From Sipunculus nudus (lineage: Eukaryota; Annelida; Sipuncula; Golfingiida; Sipunculidae), in contig CM049307.1 in the NCBI GenBank assembly GCA_026874595.1, positions 76,612,643 through 76,676,642 on the forward strand: 64,000 nucleotides of DNA. The letters are read 5' to 3'. Below are positions 36,117-50,143 of the stretch, piece after piece. A program made the position numbers and the translations under genes. Each line of letters opens with the position of its first letter. The first letter of the stretch is position 1. The notes below the pieces were generated by a model. That model made no database searches and was not told the DNA's origin. It saw nothing but the letters and a program-made list of their open reading frames with translations.

Positions 36117-36965
36117 TGTCACAGTGAAGATTACAATCTAGTAGGATTGGGAATTCCACTAGGGGAGATCACAAATTGGATCTCTACTAGGGGAGATCAC
36201 AGTTGGGATCTCCACTGTCAAGGGCCTCGGAGACAATCACAACTCTCTTAGGAGAAATTGAAATCATACTCAAAATCCTAAATAATTAATATTTATATTA
36301 ACTGTCATGTAGGAAGTATGTGTTGCTAGAATGAATGTAATCTCAAAATTCAAATACATGTTATGTACTCTATAACATATTCTCAGTGTTTTATTATGAA
36401 TTTGTATAGTGAATGTTTTAATGTGAGAATGAAATACTTTTGCTGTTGGTAAGTGCTTTGCAATTCCAAACTATCAACCGTGATGCACAATTGTTTAAAT
36501 ATGTTGGTTCAATTACTATATGTACTGATAAAAAAGACCCTTTAAATCTCATATGCTCTCAAACTAATTTTACTACGGCGACTATACTGGCAGAATTTAA
36601 TGTTTGTTTGTTTGTGTGAGTGAATATTAATAATGATGTTTACTAGATGTGCTATGATATGGGCTTTAAAATTATTAATTGCCTATAAAGGCTTCATGAG
36701 TAAGACAGTTGTTTAAATATGTTGATGCAAGGAAAAGTAGGCTAATGAAAGAATATTATTTGAAAATCTTGTACTTTCACATTGATTCTGATATAATGTC
36801 CTCCTGGTAGGATTTCAAATTCACCTAGATGGATTGGAAATTGTACTGGTAGGATTTTAGTTTCTCCTAGCAGATACTATGATTCTGATTTCTACTGGGC
36901 TCAAGCTAGTGGAGATTCCACTCTCAGCTTTAGCTAATTAGCCTTGGTTCCTTAATCTGTGACAA
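36117..36965. mobile_element. Possible inverted-repeat element with CTAGTGGAGAT motifs
   Basis: Left part: tgtcacagtgaagattac, atctagtaggattggg, ccactaggggagatcac (twice). Right part, reverse strand: tgtcacagat, gtggaatctccactag, aatcctaccag. The ends mirror each other loosely. Confidence 0.4.
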
Positions 36966-36969
36966 CTTT

Positions 36970-38700
36970 ACTCATATGTTTAGGCGGCTTTTGATGAACC
37001 TATGTGGAGGGCCAGTCTTATATGTATTCTGAATCAGCATCATATTTTTATTTGAAAGTCTGTCAGGATATAATTGTTAAAATGCCAATGGGTTTGAAGT
37101 TTCCACAATGTGCACAGATGTGCACATGTGAGTATATGAACTGTGACACAAGTGTCTCCCGGCTTCGATTTATATATGTAACAAATTACACTATCTTAAT
37201 GTTGCTTTTAGTAAGTTGCTTGGAGTAAAAAAAAAACAAAACTCATTTAATACTATTCCCCAACATCGGTTCAACATAAGGATATAGATTTAGGGTGAAG
37301 GACTCAATCTCAACTGAGATTGTTCAGACAACGTCATAGACTCTATGGCTTTCAAATGGTGAATAAATGGTATAATAATCAATCTCTTTGACATGTATTC
37401 TTGATTTAGCTATGCTTCAAATGTTCATACAGTCAGGTTTTTACCCTATGTTAGTAATTCATGTGTTTGTACCATTTACTCTGGCCTTTATTCTCATCTA
37501 TTGATTCAGATTTTATATTTTTATTAATTATATTAGAAACTTGAAAAAAAACCAGGGGTGGATTCGTATTTTCAGCATCAGAATAGGATATGTCCAGAAC
37601 ATCTTTCATTTGGTCTCTAACTACCATAACATTGCCGACACAGTATGGATGGTGACCTTCTATCAAAGGAACATTTTACCAGTAGCCTGTATACATGCTT
37701 GGCCGTCAGTAAAACGAGCATATTACCCATTCGTGCATTGGAACAGGCTGGCATGAGTTTGACAGGGAGGAGTTTCAATAGGTCTAGCTGATTTGGGCCG
37801 AATACATTGGCTCATTTCCTCATATATTGCACGTTGATAGAAACCTTCTGCAAGAGTCTGAATCTAATACTGCCCTTGTTTTAAATCTCTTTCTCCGAAG
37901 CCAAATTAATTGTCGATCTTTAAAAATATTTATCATGTTAATGAAAAGATGCAGAGCAGATTACCGTTTCCAAAACAATATCTGTAGTGTTCTAACTCTT
38001 GATTTTTACATGTACAAATCCAATGGATTATCTCAAGGAAACTTCTCTGAAGCATCCAAATAATATTTTCAACATAGCATGTACACTGCATTCAATGAGC
38101 CACAGTCATTCAATAATGTCGGGTTTATTGAATCTGTACTTTTGCTTGATATAACAAATGCATTTCTAGGCCCATGTATAATCATGCCACATATGCACTA
38201 GGTGTCCCTCTCCATGACAAAATTCTGGATCCACCTCGACCTTTGCTGTTTTATGTCTACCTACAACTGACACCTTATGACATTGGGACTGTATTTGTAG
38301 GACGCACTATTTCTCAATGATAATATAATACCATGTGTTCTCCTAGGTAACTCACATATGGTCTTGTTAGCTCTGGTTCGGCATTACAACAACACTTTAA
38401 CAGTTCATTGCTTTCTGTGTGACTCATACTCATATGTATCGGAACAAGCGTCGTGAACCCGGTTGGTGTTTCAAGTGAATGAAAGGCCAACTAATGAATC
38501 TCCTTTACATGTATGCCTGATTTTATGGCTACGTTGAAAAGGCAAAGACAGATGTTTGACGTCATTTCAGTAATTAATATGTGTTATATATAAATAAGTG
38601 TTTTTAACATTTAATCTGGCTCATGTGTTCAACCATTCATTATTATTATAATTATATATCTCTCTCACGATATAGGTCTTAACGTTTTGTTTAATTGTGT
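36970..38700. other. Intergenic, no gene seen
   Basis: Nothing recognised beyond short chance frames. Confidence 0.45.
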
Positions 38701-38708
38701 TTTATTTT

Positions 38709-39090
38709 TAGCGCAGCTAACTATAAGTCATCTGAGCTTTAGTAATGGTCCATTGCCCGTCGTCCGTCCGTCCGGGCGTCAGGCCATTCATCCGTTGACA
38801 CGGCACGGTTTGAAAACGTTGGACATACGAATCCAAAATTTTGCATACAGTTAGACATCCCAAAACCGTACTGAAAACTGGTTGATAAGGTCTTTCCTTC
38901 GAGATGTATAGGAAAAACCTCAATTTTCCATTAAAACCCATTGTTACATTTCAAGACCACTGATCTGACTTTGATCATATTTAAAATACATATTTCTCTA
39001 TACATTTGCTATGTACATGTCAGAAATAAGTTACGTATTGCCTATTTTTTAAGTTTTGGGCCCGAAAATAATGCACTTTAAAAAAAAACA
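38709..39090 (+). mobile_element. Hairpin-ended element, fragment
   Basis: gcgcagctaactataagtca + tctgagct (38711-38737) is the terminal hairpin, followed by gcccgtcgtccgtccgtccg. The other end is not found. Confidence 0.5.
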
Positions 39091-40194
39091 GGAAGTATTT
39101 TTTTACATCAAATCAGTGGTATTCAGTGTGCCAGAGCAAGCCCTCAGCTCCCAAGGATGTTATGTAATCCCTCACCTCTGGCCAGCTAACTTTGTTTAGG
39201 TGAGCTGGGTCAGGCTGTCTACAGTTACTACCACAGAGAGCCCCTCTTAAGTAAGCAGAAATATTGGGCAAACTTTCATGGTTTTATTTGTAGCTCATAT
39301 GGCCATATATAAAATTATTAAAAAACTTAATACAATTCATACATTTTTTGTTGTTAATGAAATGTATCCTTCCATATAACACTTTGGCCCATTTTTTTGT
39401 ATCATTTAATGGTTTCAGGCCAAAAGTTTTGTTCATTAAACAGTATATATGGGATTTATACCTAAATGGCTTGTTTAAACATGCTTATTAAATTTTGTTT
39501 ATGTCAATTAGAATTTATTACAGAATATCTTTTCAGTTTATAAATGAATGTTTATTATTATACTTTAGCCCATGTCCATTTTTCTATAATTTACAGGGTT
39601 TCATTTTAGCAGAGCCAATTTCTCCTACCTTACCAAATGCTAATATGTATAGAAAAACTAAAAGAAATAAATATATTTTCAGTTGCTAAAATTTTAAAAA
39701 ATTCAGCAGAGCCACATTACATATGGATTCCTTCTCGGGTTAGCTGTACCTCTGTAAGTATCGTGAGTAGGCCAGTGGGGCCGGTCAAAGTATTGTGTAG
39801 TTAGACAATGGCGGTTTTCAATAAAGGTTATCGAGTGCGCTGCAGGTTCAGTTATGCCATTGTTATGGCGACCTTTTTTCCCCAGCCTATTTAGTATTTA
39901 GCGTGCTCATAATAATAAATGGGCCATAGCAAAGAAAAAGCAGGCCAGTCTTTGTGATAGTCTCATTAATGTAAATGAGCCTGCAGGGTAGAAGGGTATT
40001 TAAAGGGAATTACTCAGTATGCAGACACACAGTCTGTACAGTCCAGAATCCAGCCCGTCGCAGAGAGGTGCTGCCACCCGATGTCAAGAGAGGTGCTGTC
40101 AACCGGTGTCTTGAGAGGTACTACCACCGCCTGACCAAAGAGATGCCGCTTCCAAAGAAGTGTTCTCTACCTTCAGAGAGGTACGTGCTGCCGC

Positions 40195-40400
40195 CGAGGT
40201 CTAAAGAGGTGCTGCCAGCCAGGGTCCAGATAGATGCTGCCAGCCAGGGTCCAGAGAGGTGCTGCCAGCCAGGGTCTAGTGAGATGCTTCAAACTAGGGT
40301 CCAGTGAGGTACTGCCAGCCAGGGTCCAGTGTGGTGCTGCCAGTCAGGGTCCAGAGAGGTGCCGCCAGCTGGGGTCCAGAAAGGTGCGGCCAGTATGGCA
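40195..40400 (+). repeat. 25-bp minisatellite
   Basis: agggtccag(a/t)gaggtgctgcca units begin at 40221, 40246, 40271, 40296, 40321, 40346 and 40371, exactly 25 bp apart. Looser relatives (gaggtgctgccacc..) extend back to about 40060. A 110-codon open frame over it is a by-product; 25 is not a multiple of three. Confidence 0.95.
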
Positions 40401-40849
40401 AGAGACAGTTTTTACTAATTTTATGTAGTGTTCAATCAGTGTTTGTGTACTGAGGCGTAACAGGCTGGGAACTCGATCAGGTAGTAGGTTTTGAATCATC
40501 TTTACTATAAACCAAAGGGCAACCCGGTCCGTCACTTGGAAACGACACCCTTTTTCCAAGGGCACCAGAAATGGGTAACATATATATATATGGATCGGCA
40601 TCAGTCACGGGGTCAATTTTGCCCATTGCAAGGTTCGTTTGAAACATAAAAGGCCTACAGGCCTTATGCGAACCTGTACAATGGGATTTACATAAGGTAT
40701 AATGCTTCCATGCTGGACCATTACTTTTCAAGTACATGTGTGACATGTATATGTACAATGCAGGCACTAAACATTTTGAACCCGAGTGCATGTACCAATT
40801 ACACAAATGTCACTGCTGAAATACTGGCATAGGTGCACACAACATAAAA

Positions 40850-42340
40850 ATGAATGTAAGTGGCACCACCAGTCCTGTGTACGAGAAAATCATATGTATG
40901 GACATAAACTATCCAGGCTTCAAACCACCCTTCGGCTATGTGCACAGATACATGAAAGAACTAGATACAAGTAGTCAAAAGCCACTGTGTGTATCTGCTG
41001 AAATCAGAGTGGTACAAGTGGAGTGAGGCATGGATTAAGTGGTAAGGAGAAATAGAGTAAGATGGATGTCTGCCACGTAAACATGCTTGTAGGTTGCACC
41101 ACCTTGGGCTTATACTGCAAATCACCGGTGAATACCTTGTCCCACTCCTGAGATATGAGCAATTTTCACACAAAGCAGAGCACGAATAGACGCCACGGAA
41201 AAACGATTGCAGATGGCGCCACAAGTTTTAAGTACAAGATGGAAAAGCCCAAAACTATGTATATGCACAGGTTAAGGCCAATACTGCAGCACATAGGCCT
41301 CTTCCTATCCTTGCACTGTGCCAACGCTATTCATAGAGCCGACAAATCAATCGCCTTAATTAAACCAAAACTTATTTATGTGGAACCTTTAATGAGAATT
41401 ATCGTAAGAATTAGCAAATATTAAACAAATTTGCTTCATTTGCGTTGGTCGAAAAACGTTTTGCAGGTTTATAACTCATATAGGAATTTACTGCACACTG
41501 ACTTAGTTCAGTATCCGGTAACTCAGCTTAAAATCACCGAATCAAAACCATTTGAACAAACTTGGATTATCAACATCTGAGGATAATCAACTTGTGAGTT
41601 TTAAGAATTTAGCCCAGTGGTTTTTGAGAAGAAAATCTTTGTTGTCACTGAGCTAAAACGGGCTTTTATGGCATATGACGAAATTTAGTTTCCCATAACT
41701 CGGCCAAAAGTCAGTGAACACGGACCATTTGAACAATCTTCAGAAACTACTTACCAAGGATCATTTCTGTGCGATATTAAACAATTTGGCCATATGTTTT
41801 CAGAGGAGAAGTTTTTTGTAGCCCTCAAAACGATAAAGGCACTGACGACCCCCGTACCATGAAATGCCGATGCAGGTGGCGACATCAATACCTCAATTTC
41901 AAATTTGACTCATGTGACCAACATTGGCATAATGTTTGGTGATGACAGCTCTAGCCGTTTCTGAGATTTCTGAGAAATTTTAGTATGCTGTTTTCGACAG
42001 ATGACCAAGTTCAACTTCCTGTTACTCAACCAAAAATCACCGAACTAGAACCATTCGAACAAGCTTGAGAGAGATTGTTTCTGGGATTATTTTTGTAAAA
42101 TATTGGACAATTTAGCTGGACGGTTTCGAAGAAGAAGATTTTATAAGGTTTTTTAAGCTTTTACCTTATTAAATCGATTTAAATACAGATACCAAAACAA
42201 ATAATCACAACCCGATAAAGTTTGACATGTGACTGATTCTTACATTCAGTTTCGAGCTGCTAGCTACGGCGATTTCTGAGACAGCATGGGTTAACGTATG
42301 GACGTCGGACGGCGGATGGACGATGATGCGCCATCGCATA
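40850..42340. repeat. Old tandem-repeat region related to the GGTGGCGCCAC families
   Basis: ggcaccaccagt (40862), ggttgcaccacct (41092), gatggcgccacaag (41213) and caggtggcgacatc (41874) echo the 18.7-kb array. From 41510 three units share (aa)ctcag..aaaatcaccgaa and accatttgaacaa (about 41520, 41697, 42020). A degenerate GGAC tract lies near 42299-42325. Confidence 0.55.
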
Positions 42341-43289
42341 AGCTCAAAGATTCGCTGAAAAACCGAGCACGCTCTCTCACATACGCATGAACACATACTC
42401 TTATTAAATAATTAGTCATTATACTTCCACTTTGTTCCCGCTTCAACGACCTATTATGACATTAGGACTATTTTATTTTAGGTATCTATCGTTATAACAG
42501 CCGTTATACCATTCGTTATTCCAGCCAGCGGATACCCACCCAGCGAGGAATGCCCAGAGCCAATGTTGCCACTGGGTCACACGGAGAATCCCGACAACCA
42601 GGCAGCACAAGGCCCTATACGCAAGGGTTGCCGGGCCGGTTAGCTGTCAGTCAACATGAAATGTAACACAATGCCTTTGGGCCCTCCTCGCTGGACTGCA
42701 TTTAATAACAAGTGGCCCATGGGCCATGTAGCTCAGCTGATTTCAAGGAGCCTTGAACAATGGGCAAAAAGACTCCCAGAGTCAAAATCATGTATTTTGC
42801 CAATAGCCCTTAGATATAGATTACAGTGACCTTAATCTACATTACAGCTGCTACCATTTATGCCCTCCTGACTAATTTAGTGTTAAAATCAAGTTCTTTC
42901 AAAAAGCTTGTAGAAAATGGGTCAGAGTGAAACCCATATCAGGTTTCCAAGGAGATTTTTAGGGACCTCCCTGAAGGTCATGTATGAGGATTTTAGGCCA
43001 AATGGATACAATCTGTGCCCCACCTGACTCACTTGGTGCTCATGTTTTCTCCACTTATTTACAAAATATAGTTAACCATGACCTAATTTCAAGTTCCCAA
43101 GGATTTTTTTTCATGGAACTCTATGGATATCAGTTAGAATATTCTAGGTCAAACACTCATGATTTGTGCCCTTTTAATGGACAATTGCTTCATCTCAAAA
43201 ATTGACATAAAAATCTGTAAAAAAAAGTCGAAACTAGAATGTCATTGTTTTTGCAGTGCAAATCAGATATATGTCTCCCCGGTATGGTT

Positions 43290-44330
43290 CATCCCAAAAC
43301 ATAAGGGGTAAAATATGCAATATCTCAAAACAATGAATCTAGATCTCAGCAGATTAGACTTAGAAGGTCAAGGTCACAGCTTTTCAAACGCGATGACATT
43401 TTGGCAGAAAAACTGGTGTTTCAAATTTGAAGAAAAACCTTCAGTACTTACAAAGTTATTGGGTTCACAATAAGCCTAAAATTGCATATGTTTTGACGCT
43501 GAAGATCAATCTTAAGTCACAGGATTTCTATCACGTCCAAGATTTTGGTGGGAACAATGAGTGTTTCAAATTTTGGAGGAAAATATGCAGCCTTTCAAAA
43601 GTTATCTCGTCAACAAAACAATAACTATAATTCCACTGATTTGACCTTGAAGATCCTGGTCAAGGTCACCAGATTTCAAACTCGTCTGAAAGCTTGGTAG
43701 TAACAATTGTTGTACCAAATTTGAGGACGAAATTTGAAATACTTCAAAGGTTATGGGGTTCATAAAAATGTTACATTTCGGGAATTTTTACATTGAAGAG
43801 AATGGTCAAGGTCACCAGGTTTTGAACTTGTCCGAGAACATGGTAGGAACAATTGGTGTACCACACTTGAGGACAAAATGTGGAATACTTCAAAAGTTAT
43901 AGGGTTCACAAAAATTTCATATGTCTGCAGATTTGATCCTGAAGATGAAGATCAAGGTCAGTTTTTTTAACTTGTCCGAGAACAAGGTAGGAACAATTGC
44001 TGTACCAAATTTTAGGACAAAATGTTTAATACACCAAAAGTTATGGGGTTCACAAAAATGTCATATTTCTGCAGATTTTATCTTGAAGATGATGGTCAAG
44101 GTCACTGGTTTTCAAAATTTTCCAAGATTTTGGCAGGAACAATATGTGTACCAAATTTGAGGGGAAAATGTTTACTACTTCAAAATTATGGGGTTCACGA
44201 AAATTTCACATTTCGGCAAGGCCACTGGGTTTCAAACTTCTCCGTATGAACAAATGGGTGTTTCAAATTTTGGGAAAAAATATGCAGACCTTGAAAAATG
44301 AACGCGTTTACAAGATATCCTACAGATGAG
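43290..44330 (+). repeat. About 145-bp tandem array (GGTCAAGGTCAC units)
   Basis: tcaaggtcac-type blocks at about 43369, 43511, 43659, 43806, 43951, 44094 and 44214. Shared text: ggaacaat.g.gtaccaaatt, acttcaaaagttatggggtt and cacaaaaat.tcatatt. Confidence 0.88.
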
Positions 44331-44394
44331 GACGACGATGACAGAAGATGGCACTGAAAACAACATGCCTCATGTGTGTGTGTGGGGGGGGGGG

Positions 44395-46300
44395 GGGTAG
44401 GGGGTTAGCCACCAGTCTACATGATCAAAAAGCATGCAAAGAATCATAGCAATTACTGAATTAGATATTCAAATACAGAAGCTTTTGTATCACATCTTTA
44501 ATCAATCTAGGGGTTCTTACAAGCCCAATAGCTCGGAGGATATGGGTAACAGAGACCTAATTTCAGGTATCGATGAAGAGTTTTCATTGACCTCTTTAGA
44601 TGATAAGTTAGAAGATTCTAGGTCAAACGGTGATGATTTGTGCCCTGTTAACAGATGAGGCTTTACTTGAAGGTCACAAAATAGAGAAGAAAATGTGTGA
44701 AAATTTCGAGAAAAAAAATACAGGTGGCGCCACCAGTCTGCAGGAACTGAAGAAACGGTCCATTATCAGTATGCATGCAACAAAATCATGGTGATCAATG
44801 CATTAGTCACCCAGATACTGGAGCGTTTGTATCAATTTTTTAATTATTCTGAGGGGTACTTATGATCCCCATAGCTCCGACAATATGGGTAGCAGAGACC
44901 TCTTTTCACAATTCCACAGAGACTTTTCATGGACCTCCCTTGATGTCAAGTTAAAAGATTCCAAGTATTGCGGTTACGAATCGTGCCTTGTTAACAACTG
45001 ACAACTTCTTTGAAGGTCTCAAAAATAGAGAAAAAATCGTAAAAATCAGAAAAAAATACACGTGGCGCCACAAGTTTGGAGGAACTATTGGAACCCTCCA
45101 CGATCAATATTCATGCAAAGAATCATGTTGATAAATGCATTAGTTGTTCAGATACTGGAGCTTTTATATTAAATTTTCAATCATTCTGGGGGTACTTCTG
45201 AGCCCCATAGCTTGGAGGATATGGGTAACAGAGACCTTATTTCATGTTTCTCATGAGACTTTTCATGAATCTCCCTGGATGTCAGGTAGGAAAGATTCTA
45301 GATCAAGTGATTAGGATTTGTGCCCTATTAACAGAAGACCACATGATCGTTTAAGATCTCAAAAATAGAGAAAAAGACTGTGATTTAAAAAAAAAAAAAT
45401 CCAGGTGGCACCAGCAGTCTGCAAAAACTGACCATTCTCTTCATGATCAAAATCCCTGCAAAAACATGGTTATCTATGCATTAGTTGTTCAGATACTAGA
45501 TCAGATACTATCATTTTTTCCTTTATTCTGAGGGATACTTCGGAGCCCTATACAGAGACCTAATTTCAAGTTTCCAAGGGGGATTACCATGGGCCTCCCT
45601 GCATGTCATGAGAAAAGATTCTAGGTCTAGTCGTTACAATTTATGACCTGTTAACAGATGACCGCATCTAAAGAGGTCTCAAAAAAAAGAGAAAAAATGT
45701 AAAAAATCGAAAAGATACAGGTGGCGCCACCAGTCTGCAGGAACTGATGAATATGCATGCAAAGGATTATGGGGATCATAGAATTGGGTGTTCAGATACT
45801 CGACCTTTTGTATAATTGTTTAAATTATTCTTGGGAGTACTTCTGAGTCCTATAGCTCAGAGGATATGGGAAACACAGACCTAAATTCAGATTAACATTC
45901 GGATTTTTATGGACCTCCCTGGATGTCAAGTTAGAAGTTTCTAGGTCTAATGGTTGCGATTTGTGCCCTGTTAACACAAGACCATATCCTTAAAAATCTA
46001 AAAACATTGCGTAAAATTTCGAAAAAAATACAGGTGGCGCCACCAGTTTGCAGGAACTGGTAAAACACTCCATGAAAAATATGCATGCAAATATTCATGG
46101 CGATCAATGCATTAGTTGTTCAGATACTTGAGCTTTTGTATTAAATTTTTCCATTATTCTGGGGGGGTACTTTGGAGCCCCATAGCTCAAAGAATATGAG
46201 TAACAGAGCCCTAATTTCAGGTTTCCAAAGAGATTTTTTATGGACCTCCCAGGATGCCAAGTTATAAGGTTCCAGGTCTAGCGGTTACGATTTGTGCCCT
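44395..46300 (-). repeat. About 315-343-bp tandem array with GGTGGCGCCACC
   Basis: Unit marks at 44408 (ccaccagtcta), 44723, 45060, 45403, 45720 and 46033. Three are perfect GGTGGCGCCACC (44723, 45720, 46033). The unit body is the same family as 24.8-26.1 kb (ggatatgggtaacagagacc). A G run lies at 44386-44397. Confidence 0.9.
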
Positions 46301-46379
46301 GTTGCCGGACGGACGACGGACAAAGAGTGGTCGCTATATGATTTTCACTCATATGATTTTCAGTCAGCTGAGCTAAAAT

Positions 46380-48785
46380 GACTTTGGTGGTAACTATCGG
46401 CTGTACGAAGCTTTACAATTAATCAGAAACTGCTGTTACCACGCTACCTGCAGGAGAAGGGGCCATCAACAAAAATGAAATACCTAAGGACCTTATTTAG
46501 TCTCTACTTTTCTCGAGCAAGCCTCTCAGCAATCAAACTGAGACACAGAATAGGATTTGATTTTTAACTTCCAGGTTCAACGAACGAAAAGGGTGACACT
46601 GTATGAATAGTGACCTGCAACCGAAGGCCGAATTCTAGACCGTCAGTAATGACCAAAATGTTTACCCGCAATTGCGTTGAAACAGGTCAGCGTGGATTCG
46701 GTCGGGCTTGTCCGGGATGGGTTTCGATGAGCCTAACTGATATGGGCCCAAGTTCACTGGCGAAGGTTTTGATATATCGCACTTAGAAAGACCGTATTTA
46801 TATAATATGTCTCAGGATTTATGGGAGAATATTGAGAATGAACCCCCCCCCCCCCCCCCTTTAGGACACACTTTACATCATTTGAAACACTTCGAAACTC
46901 GAGGCATGACCGCAGAAGTTGTATCAGAATGAAAAAGTGCCATCATCGTTGGAAATAATACGTAGATTTTCCATAGAAATAATTAAGATAAAGAGTTATC
47001 AGTCCAATGCTTCTATGGACTTACTCAGTAGGGCCTTCTGCAGGTGATCATATTTACGCCTGTAGGGGGGGGGTTGGTATGGTGGTTTAATTCCCCCACA
47101 TCTCGCAGCACACTATTTACCTGTTATATTGGTTGAGAAATGCTTATTTGCTAGCAAAACCTATTCTAATGTAAATTGCTCGAATACAGAACTAACAGTG
47201 AACTGTGACTCAGGTCAACCCATCCGTTTCCCGGATGGGTATGTTATATTACTTAGTGCCACACCATTGCAAATTTGGTCTGCTTGCCAGGCTTAGCCAG
47301 TCTGCAGGTGTGTTATGATAAAACTATAAGATATAACTTGAGTTTCGGGATCGTGAAAGTCCTTAATATGGGCCTCACGATTGCCAGTTCCCCCAAATGG
47401 CACCCCTGGGGCAATATTAAGTGTCAGATTGGCCTGAACTGTATTACCACAAACAATCTTAAGCTGAAAGGGCTATTTTTTTTTATCGCAAATTATCATA
47501 AAAATTTTATTAAAAAAAAATTTTGAAATATTTGCCCGGCAGTTATATTGGGATTTTACAGGAGACTGAAATTTGAAATCCCTGATCCCGTCATGTATGT
47601 CTGTAGTCTATTAAATATCCATAAAAAACATAATACTGGATATAAGGCAGGTTTGTCAGTGAACACAGTTGTACCTATAGTCTAAAAGGTGTAGATAAGA
47701 CACTACTTATACATTATGAACTAGCACAAAGTATGTGGTCATCAGCCTAGGAAATTGTAAAAAATCTAATTTCTAAGCTGCTCAATTCATAATTTACCCC
47801 ACAGCTTATAGAATATTGGTTTTAATGCTCGAACGGTGACGTTTTGTACCCTGTTAACGGCCATTTAGGCAGCCATAATATCCGACGACCAGACTACCGG
47901 ACAACTGGACTAGACGACGGACAAAGACCCCGCGCTATACCTCAGATGACCTTCAGCCGGCAAAAGTCAAGCAAGGCGATAACGCAAATGTCCTTCCTTC
48001 CCACAGTTCTTGTAAGCTATCCGAATCTCACAGTGGATAAATTAATTCTTATCAACTCATTCCAGCAAACAACCTATATATAAAGTTCTAGTTTTTTTTT
48101 TAATGAAATTTCTTTTCATTGGCCAGAAATGATAATTATTCCTACCCGTGACTAGTTCAGTGTAACGTGCATAAAGTATAAGTTACTCAGTTAGCTTGAA
48201 GTCTTCGTATAAAACCGCTTAAAAGATTTATATCACGTGGTCAGGTTACATTAAGTTTAAGTTTGATGACTCTTGAAAAGAAAGATAATGGAGCATTATT
48301 TTATTATTTCTTGTTCCTGCCCTAGGTATTACTTTTTTCTCCAAATAAGAAGCTTCCGTCGCTACTTTGATAGCCCTTACGTTTCTATTGGTAATATGGT
48401 GGATTCTTGCAAATTTAAAGACAAAGTAATTGTTGCCTGTGACTTCCATGCGTTTCAGACTAAATTAAATACGACCTAAATGTGCATACTGTGATCGAAA
48501 AGCCAAAACATGAAAACATGAAAAGTATAAAAGGCTATGAAGAAAACCACAAAATAGCAATGTATTCGAATAATCGGAATAACAGCAGAAGTAACAGGAG
48601 TGATTTTGATACAGAGCTCCCTTATTCTTTAATTAACCTTTCCCCAGAAAGGTGACTTGGAATCTTCGGTATAACAGACAATATTCATCTTAACCCGAAC
48701 ATCAAAACTTTTTTTTTTCAATTCTATCAGTTTATCTTGGATAATGTATACAAATGATATATAAAGCACTTTAAATTTATAAATT
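46380..48785. other. Intergenic, no gene seen
   Basis: A C run at 46841-46859 and the degenerate element end at 47.85 kb. Otherwise unassigned. Confidence 0.45.
47850..47965 (-). mobile_element. Degenerate hairpin-end fragment
   Basis: ctgttaacggcc.., gacgacggacaaagaccc, cgctatacctcagatgacct: the microsatellite and hairpin end of the family, without an array. Confidence 0.45.
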
Positions 48786-48789
48786 AACT

Positions 48790-49770
48790 AGAAAATGTCC
48801 AGGGGACTGTATTCCCCGCAAACCGGGAATGTGAGAAATGTATACACAAACCATCACCCACACACATACCCTCACAGTCACGGAACAGACCGGAAACACT
48901 TTGTGCAGGCTTATCAGAGAACCTTATCTACTGCCAATACGGAAAGTGTTGCATAGGATGTAGCTGCTATTATATTTAGAGCTAGAACCACCCAGTAAAA
49001 CCTGTTGGGATATAGTGTCGCTTGTGAAATACAAACATTTTTTTTTTTAATAATTCATAACAAAAACACCGCAAACGTGTATAATACGCCAATTGTGTAT
49101 CTGGCGACCTCTGACCTCATTAAATATGCGTGAATTTTGATGAGAATAAAATTCAGGTGAGAAACTCGTTTGTTAAATATGTTTATTGAGTTTCATGAAA
49201 ACCCATCGTATTCCTCGTAAGTTATAGCGGCGACTCCACAAAGAAGCCTTGTGACCTCTGACCTTATAAAATAAGCGGGGATTTTGCTTATAATCGACCT
49301 TTGGTGAGATAATTTATTGGTAAGAATTCATGATGATTTCGTGAAAATAAATTCTAAAGCCCTGGTCAGTTACGACACTAAAAGTTAACAGACGGAGACG
49401 GACAAACATTTTGATGAAATTCAATAAAAAATTTAAAAAAAAATCATACAAGTGTGACCTAATCCTAACAAGATCCAAAAGATGCACCTACAATCAGGTG
49501 TAGATCTGAGTAAAACTTTCCGATATATCGCGTTGCAAACGTAATGTTAAAATTTGCATAAAAAAATCATTCAAACGTAAGCAAAACCTAACCAGTTCTT
49601 GAGACCCATAAGATACAGCTGCTTCTACAATTTGAAGTAAATCTGAGTAAAACTTTTCGAGTTATCGCGTCGAATAAAATTGATTACGAAGGGACGGACG
49701 GACAGATGGCACGACGGATGGACAGACGAAGAAGCTGAACACTATACACCCCGGCGGGTGATTAATAACT
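48790..49770 (-). repeat. Dispersed repeat ending in a GGAC tract
   Basis: Starts aggggactgtattccccgca and ends tacaccccggcgggtga, preceded by gggacggacggacagatgg (49691-49709). Contains two degenerate units (gatctgagtaaaactttccg and aatctgagtaaaacttttcg). A different family from the hairpin elements but of the same general build. Confidence 0.5.
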
Positions 49771-50143
49771 TTCGTTGACATTATGTCAAGTCATGTTCAA
49801 AGATTCAACCACTTAAAACATCTAATAAATTGAGGCCAGTTACATGATGGAACTGAAGCATACCATATCTAATGTTCTCGATATGAAATGCATCGTTAAT
49901 AAATTACTCAGGAAAGGATGAGGGAATTGTTTACTGGATGGGATCTCAAATTAGCTGTCCAAAATGTTTAGTGCACATGACAAAAGGGCAACAAAAGGTA
50001 CCGTTCTGAAAAAGTGAGGACGGCAGGTTGTCCTGTTCGACCATGAAATAAGGCAAATGAATTCCTCACCAATATATGTGTGAAATATTTTCCTTTATAT
50101 TAAATAGACAATGTTAAACATTGATATTTTTATTCAGGGAAAC

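Larger units (their letters stand above)
42708..46378 (-). mobile_element. Hairpin/palindrome-ended element, copy 4 (about 3.7 kb)
   Basis: One end is aacaagtg with a variant palindrome TGGCCCATGGGCCA (42713-42726) and tagctcagctga. The other is cggacggacgacggacaaag (46304-46323), ggtcgctata and agtcagctgagctaaaa (46361-46377). It contains both a 145-bp array (43290-44330) and a 315-343-bp array (44400-46300). The hairpin's outer arm is partly rewritten (ctcatatgattttcagtcag). Confidence 0.65.

Noticed and set aside
39975-40428. Open frames of 110 and 64 codons
   Set aside because: Generated by the 25-bp minisatellite; the period is not a multiple of three, so the peptides change frame each unit.
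50111-50143. Upstream ATG as the start of gene B
   Set aside because: It precedes a splice acceptor (..tattcag) that is conserved in the 31.3-kb relic; the MSVNKAF start has counterparts in gene A and the relic.
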